Shown one piece after another: positions 60,040-64,000 of a stretch of DNA of 64,000 nt (position 1 is its first letter; every line of letters begins with the position of its first letter). The stretch is from assembly GCA_905221605.1 (NCBI GenBank), contig CAJNDS010002129.1, positions 1 through 64,000 on the forward strand, in the 5' to 3' direction. This DNA is from Symbiodinium natans (Eukaryota > Sar > Dinophyceae > Suessiales > Symbiodiniaceae). The translations under genes were made by a program, and so were the position numbers. Under the pieces are notes generated by a model, which saw nothing but the letters and a program-made list of their open reading frames with translations, was not told the DNA's origin and did not search any database.

Positions 60040-60135
60040 GACTACGAGCGCATACTGCGTTTCTTCAGCCAGGGAAAGTTGTGCATGCGCTGCGACTACC
60101 TGGGACTCAAGACTGACACCTGCCACCCCTACGAG
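60040..60135 (+). CDS. candidate exon with Cys/His knuckle
   Basis: Acceptor GAATCAG, donor GTTTTAGGG, exactly 32 codons. Reads DYERILRFFSQGKLCMRCDY, LGLKTDTCHPYE. C-x2-C...C-H suggests a small zinc-binding site; no named family. Confidence 0.6.
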
Positions 60136-60770
60136 GTTTTAGGGTGCAGGGTTTCGGACACGCAGACGAGGAAACACCTGATACATCTAATTAGACCAAG
60201 GCTTGTAACGCTTACCAGTAGCAGAGCGCATGTGACAAAAGAGATAGCGAAGTGCAGCAGGTGCCGTGATTGTCGGAGATACATAGCCTTAGCAACCATA
60301 CGCTTGATGTTTGCCGTTTCGGTTACATTGATAAAGCCAGAACAGATCATACGATTATTAGGGCTCTCAACTCTACATTTCAAGCCCAAAACGCTTTCAG
60401 CACTCCTTCAGATTGTAAGGTCTCCGGTGATCTGCATTTCGGTGGGTCAAGTCGGTTTAGGATTACGCAAGTGCGTGACCCTGAAGTCGGGTTGGGGGTT
60501 TAGGATTTAGATTGGGGGTTGCCAGCAACCCAAGGCGAACAAGGGCCGTGGTGGTTGTTCTTCCGCCTTCACCGAATACAAGGCACGGGCAGAGTCCAGG
60601 CCATTCAGGATTCGGAATGGTTGCCCGCAGAAAAAGAGACTCCCATGTAAATCCCTAGACCCTAAGTAGTTGCCTTCCTCTCAACCGAAATTCCTTGAGC
60701 CAGCAGGACGCCTCTTTCCTAAAGAGCTCGTCCCAACATCTTCTCCGGTGGGCCCAAAAGCTAAGGTCTT
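60136..60770. other. stretch without a supported gene
   Basis: The open frame to 60510 continues past the proposed donor but loses coding character. Confidence 0.3.
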
Positions 60771-60771
60771 C

Positions 60772-60850
60772 AGGGTTTAGGGCTTTAGGGTTTTAGGGTT
60801 TTGGGGTTTTAGGGCTTTAGGGCTTTAGGGTTTAAGGTTTAGGGTTAAGG
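60772..60850. repeat. TTTAGGG-type array with octamer variants
   Basis: TTTAGGGC and TTTTAGGG octamers mixed with heptamers. Confidence 0.9.
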
Positions 60851-60856
60851 GCTCAG

Positions 60857-60950
60857 GTGATCAAGGATGGACATCTGAAGAAGCATCTGCGCCACCCCCG
60901 CGAGCACCTCGAGGCGCTTGCGGCCGAAAAGCCCCGCGGCCGAAGAGACA
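60857..60950 (+). CDS. candidate exon, basic
   Basis: Acceptor GGCTCAG, donor GTATTAGGG. Reads VIKDGHLKKHLRHPREHLEA, LAAEKPRGRRD. Arg/Lys/His-rich helix. TTTAGGG on both sides, an exception to the orientation rule. Confidence 0.6.
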
Positions 60951-60971
60951 GTATTAGGGTTTAGGGTTTAG

Positions 60972-61076
60972 GGTGTTCCCCCTTATACTAACAGCTCCTT
61001 AGTAGGGATATAGCACCCCCCCTTCTCTTCTAATCCCGATTAGGGAGCAGTTAGTATAAGGGCGGGAACATCCCAA
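60972..61076. mobile_element. family A element fused to TTTAGGG at its left end
   Basis: TTTAGGG units run into TGTTCCCCCTTATACTAACA; the right end GGGCGGGAACATCCCAA is kept. Confidence 0.85.
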
Positions 61077-61217
61077 AGTAGTGCCCCTTTCCCTTTTTAG
61101 GGGGTTTGGGTCACCTGCGAAACCTATTTAACACAAAAGCAAGTCACTCTGGTTAACCCTGCTTGCTGGGTTCCCCAGAAGTGTCTAGGGAGGGGTAGAA
61201 GGGTCCCTTTCTTTCGG

Positions 61218-61218
<1 letters not shown>

Positions 61219-61262
<44 letters not shown>
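61219..61262. repeat. poly-G run, about 43 bases
   Basis: The longest homopolymer in the window, preceded by GGC and followed by GGAGGGGAGAGGGGAGG. Confidence 0.95.
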
Positions 61263-61263
<1 letters not shown>

Positions 61264-61600
61264 GGGGAGAGGGGAGGGGCTTTGCGTAGGTGAACGGCTT
61301 GATTCTTTATCGGGGGTGGAAAGGTAAACTTGTAAGAGGTCTCCTGCCTATTGGAGGCATCTTGCGCTTGGTGAGCCTTGGTCAGCCAAAGGCAGGGTAA
61401 AGTGTCACTACACACTCACTCACTCACTCCGCCTGATGCCCAGGCCTGAAACGTTCGGTAACAAGTGGGTGTTTCCCAGAGCACTGGCCCGCCTTATATA
61501 TTGTGGGGACCCTTTTACAAGAGAACCTAATCTTCGGAAACCCGCAAAAGTGAAGAATGCAGTGCAAAGCGGAAAATCCGCGCAAGAAACCGTTAAACAC

Positions 61601-61709
61601 TTGGGATGTTCCCCCCAAAACCAAACAGTCCCTGAAAAGGGATGATAGTACCCCCTCCCCCATTAGAGTCCCTGTTAAGGAGCTGTTAGCATAAGAGGGG
61701 GACATCCTA
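61601..61709. mobile_element. TIR element, family A
   Basis: TTGGGATGTTCCCCCCAAAA at the left, AGAGGGGGACATCCTA at the right. Confidence 0.85.
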
Positions 61710-61731
61710 GCCCTAAACCCGAAGTGTAAAG

Positions 61732-61837
61732 GGGAACACTGCCGGGGCACAACGTGCCGAGGCTCAAGAAGCTCTTCCCGGATCTTGTCACATCCGCTAC
61801 GAAGCCAAAGGTCGTGGAGAAGCTTCCCGACATTTGG
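61732..61837 (+). CDS. candidate exon
   Basis: Acceptor GTAAAG, then GTLPGHNVPRLKKLFPDLVT, SATKPKVVEKLPDIW, donor GT. Lys/Pro-rich; TTTAGGG units follow. Family unknown. Confidence 0.5.
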
Positions 61838-62317
61838 GTCGAGGGTCTAGGGTTTAGATTTAGGGTTTAGGGTTTCGGGGTGGGAAAGGGCGCAGGGCTT
61901 AGGGTAACATGGTGCTTCCGGCCTTGCGTATCAAGAGCACAGTTTGACAGTCGCCACAACCTCCGAGATTTCGCCTGCTGGACAACGAAGGAAGATGGTG
62001 GAAAACATGGGCCTCGTGCAGCCCCTTGGACGACCCCTGATGACTTCCTGGTTCTTAGTAGGGAGGTCTAGTAACTCGAGGCGCCTTTTTGGGGTTATAT
62101 GGGGTAGCTACTTCCTAAATTCCTTAATTACTGCAAAAACACTACGACTACGATACCCCGATACTGAGTGTCGACATCCAAGAAGCCTGCAAAGAACCGG
62201 TGCGTGAGCAACATGAGAACGTAAAAGTTTGCTATGCTTTGGCAATGCTTTGGGTTCAACCCTCCACCCTGAACACAAAACCAGGTATCATCGGCCTGGG
62301 TGGAGCTTGAACTTCAG
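61838..62317. other. stretch without a supported gene
   Basis: TTTAGGG remnants at 61848-61880; otherwise unrecognised. Confidence 0.3.
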
Positions 62318-62399
62318 GCAAAAGATCCGGTACATTTGTGCATCGGATGTCTCTGGAGCTTTTGCGGAGAAGTGGCCGGGCCGCGTGGGAGTTGAGTGA
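62318..62399 (+). CDS. candidate terminal exon
   Basis: Acceptor ACTTCAG, then QKIRYICASDVSGAFAEKWP, GRVGVE and TGA. The minus-strand ORF 62256-62708 is not supported. Family unknown. Confidence 0.5.
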
Positions 62400-63071
62400 G
62401 GGCAGACGGACCATGGAGGGATGTTTCACGACTCGTAGGACTCCTAGTAGTGCCTGGTTCCCTTTGTCGGTTGTATAGATTCCCTTCTGCACCCCTGGTA
62501 TGCAAGAGAGGTTGCTTGGGAGACCTATAACCCTTACCCCCCAAACCTTAGGGTTTTGGTGCCAAGTCGCTATTTGACAGAGGTAGCCAGAAGGATTCAA
62601 GAGGCGACAGGAGGCCGGTAGCAAGCATAGCGGCATAGCGCTTGTGTACGGCCTGTATGTATCTAAACCTGGTACGCCCGGCATGCCCCTTAAAACTCTG
62701 CAGCACACACGGCATACCAGGAGGAACGGGGATGTGGGGGCGTGTGGATCCTACGTTTCCCCCGTCCCCCCATGTCCACGTCTCCGCATTCCAGATGTGA
62801 CTCTACTCCACAGTATAGGGTAGCGAGTTTGGCTTGGGCGAAGTTGAACCATGTCGATGGCCCTTGCGGTACCCCATGAATGGCAAGAAACCGAACGTTG
62901 CGTTCTACGATTCTACCTACGACCCTCGGCACCTGAAACACCAAACGCCACATCCTGGGTTACCGAAATAGTTAGTTCTCTAGATCATGACCCTTTTTGG
63001 CAGACCCTGCCGTAAGCAGAGCAGGGAACCCCCAAAACGGGACAACCATTTTCAGAACTGACCATACCAGG
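62400..63071. other. stretch without a supported gene
   Basis: ORFs on the minus strand lack domains. Confidence 0.3.
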
Positions 63072-63140
63072 TTGGGTCTAGGACCCAACGTCGAGCCCCA
63101 GAAGACGGTGGTCAACGGCTCGGTGGTGCCTTGCCGATGA
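63072..63140 (+). CDS. weak candidate exon
   Basis: Acceptor TACCAG, then LGLGPNVEPQKTVVNGSVVP, Cys; ends at a GA donor or TGA. Confidence 0.4.
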   Translation: MGLGPNVEPQKTVVNGSVVPCR

Positions 63141-63219
63141 AGGGTGCATACGAGCTGCGCTTGTGATCCTCCTATTCAGAGGGGTCCCCTATCCCAATTT
63201 CTAAGCCACCAGCGTTTAG

Positions 63220-63290
63220 GGCCCAACCACGGCTTGTGAGTATTTGCAGAAGCTTCGAGACCCAGAATGCCTCAACGTGCTTAAAAGTAG
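63220..63290 (+). CDS. candidate exon
   Basis: Acceptor GCGTTTAG, donor GTGTGC. Reads GPTTACEYLQKLRDPECLNV, LKS. Good edges; family unknown. Confidence 0.55.
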
Positions 63291-63324
63291 GTGTGCCCGG
63301 AACCCCACAGACTCACGGACTCAG

Positions 63325-63384
63325 CCTAAACCCTAAATAACCCCTAAGCCCTAAACCCCAAACCCTAAACCCTAAACCCTAACC
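63325..63384. repeat. CCCTAAA tract
   Basis: Mixed CCCTAAA and CCCCAAA units upstream of the terminal exon. Confidence 0.9.
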
Positions 63385-63400
63385 ATGCCATGGCCTTCAG

Positions 63401-63499
63401 GTGGACTTGCGCGTCGCAAAGCAGCGAAGGGCCAGGCGTCGGGCGGCCAGGAAGGCTGAGCGACTGGCAGAGCAGATGGCCTCAAGCGACGAAGCTTGA
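63401..63499 (+). CDS. candidate terminal exon, basic helix
   Basis: Acceptor GCCTTCAG, then VDLRVAKQRRARRRAARKAE, RLAEQMASSDEA, TGA. A highly basic segment, suited to nucleic-acid binding or a nuclear signal (inference). TTTAGGG follows at 63519-63546. Confidence 0.6.
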   Translation: MDLRVAKQRRARRRAARKAERLAEQMASSDEA

Positions 63500-64000
63500 C
63501 TCGCCTGGGCACTCCCCTAGGGTTTAGGGTTTAGGGTTTAGGGTGTAGGGGTTTTAGGGAGGCGGGATATTATCGAGGCGGGCGAAGTCTCCTGGAAAAG
63601 GGTTTAGGGTTTAGGGTCCCCCAACCCTCATCCTAAAGGTTCATGCGTACCCTGTCTTCCGGCAGTTGTTGCGTATGTCCTGCGCATTGGTTTTTACTGC
63701 GTGTTCGGATGTGACTTGAAAACTGTGAGCTGGGAACAACAGTGATGTTTGTACCTCCAGTGTTTGCACGCTTCTATCTACAAGTGTCCTGGCTGTTCCT
63801 GTAGGCTTTAGGGATGTGGTAGGTGAGTGGGGATTATCGAGGTTTCTGAGGCTTTTCCGTTATTCCTGGGTTGCTTCTACCCTTTTTGAGTGTGGTTCCT
63901 ATAGGCCACCTGGAAAGCCTAAGATCCAGAGTAGGCACCTTCTTCCCGGTTTCTTAGGGTTTAGGTTCGGAGAAGCCCCTTATAAACCGAAAAGGGCACC
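63500..64000. other. 3' flank, no gene seen
   Basis: TTTAGGG tracts at 63519-63546 and 63599-63618; nothing else recognised. Confidence 0.35.

Noticed and set aside
59902-60510. 202-codon + strand ORF as a whole gene
   Set aside because: Only 60040-60135 looks protein-like; the rest loses coding character after a GT donor.
1-64000. Ribosomal RNA genes, integrases, reverse transcriptases or transposases
   Set aside because: None found in any frame I examined; all mobile elements here seem non-autonomous.

Overview
The window reads as nuclear DNA of a dinoflagellate, probably a plastid-bearing core dinoflagellate. The grounds are: coding sequence cut into very short exons; introns that begin with GT, GC or apparently GA and end in AG, with short direct repeats across the junctions; an RCC1-like/ubiquitin-like multi-repeat gene of the kind abundant in dinoflagellate genomes; a signal-peptide-like N-terminus with an FVAP motif typical of peridinin-plastid presequences; and telomere-type heptamers TTTAGGG/CCCTAAA scattered throughout. 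I cannot name the species. Every coding segment I could support lies on the + strand, which fits the unidirectional gene blocks known in this group.

Layout. 1-5.6 kb: degenerate telomeric arrays, small transposons, a TG/TC microsatellite, a minisatellite, and one possible first exon of a plastid-targeted protein (1025-1160). 5.6-10.6 kb: a multi-exon gene with a ubiquitin-like N-terminus followed by RCC1-like repeats, whose reading frame can be rejoined over most introns. 11.4-12.7 kb: a short multi-exon gene ending at 12659. 13.4-15.0 kb: exons ending with a stop at 14963. 15.3-31.9 kb: many short candidate exons, including three that rejoin into leucine-rich repeats at 27.0-27.6 kb, with probable terminal exons at 18269, 30247, 30839 and 31875. 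33-49.9 kb: a mostly coiled-coil, Lys/Glu/Gln-rich exon series. 53-64 kb: further exon series with probable ends at 62399 and 63499. Two complete intronless genes stand out: a prolyl-tRNA editing-type deacylase (40815-41513) and a membrane-anchored Cys-rich WD40 protein (50281-52407). Both may lie inside long introns of the surrounding split genes.

The space between exons is packed with non-autonomous terminal-inverted-repeat elements (at least ten families, one with about 15 copies and 8-bp target duplications), U6 snRNA pseudogenes, tRNA-like fragments, homopolymer runs and more than 60 interstitial telomeric tracts. The tracts are not random in orientation: small coding islands repeatedly have a CCCTAAA array just upstream and a TTTAGGG array just downstream, so introns tend to start with UUUAGGG and end with CCCUAAA in the transcript. 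Several tracts are nested inside transposons, and at least one intron is almost entirely a transposon. This pattern is the most interesting feature of the window.

Exon boundaries are inferred by eye from AG/GT, GC or GA signals, reading frame and protein-likeness. Without transcripts they are hypotheses, as reflected in the confidences.
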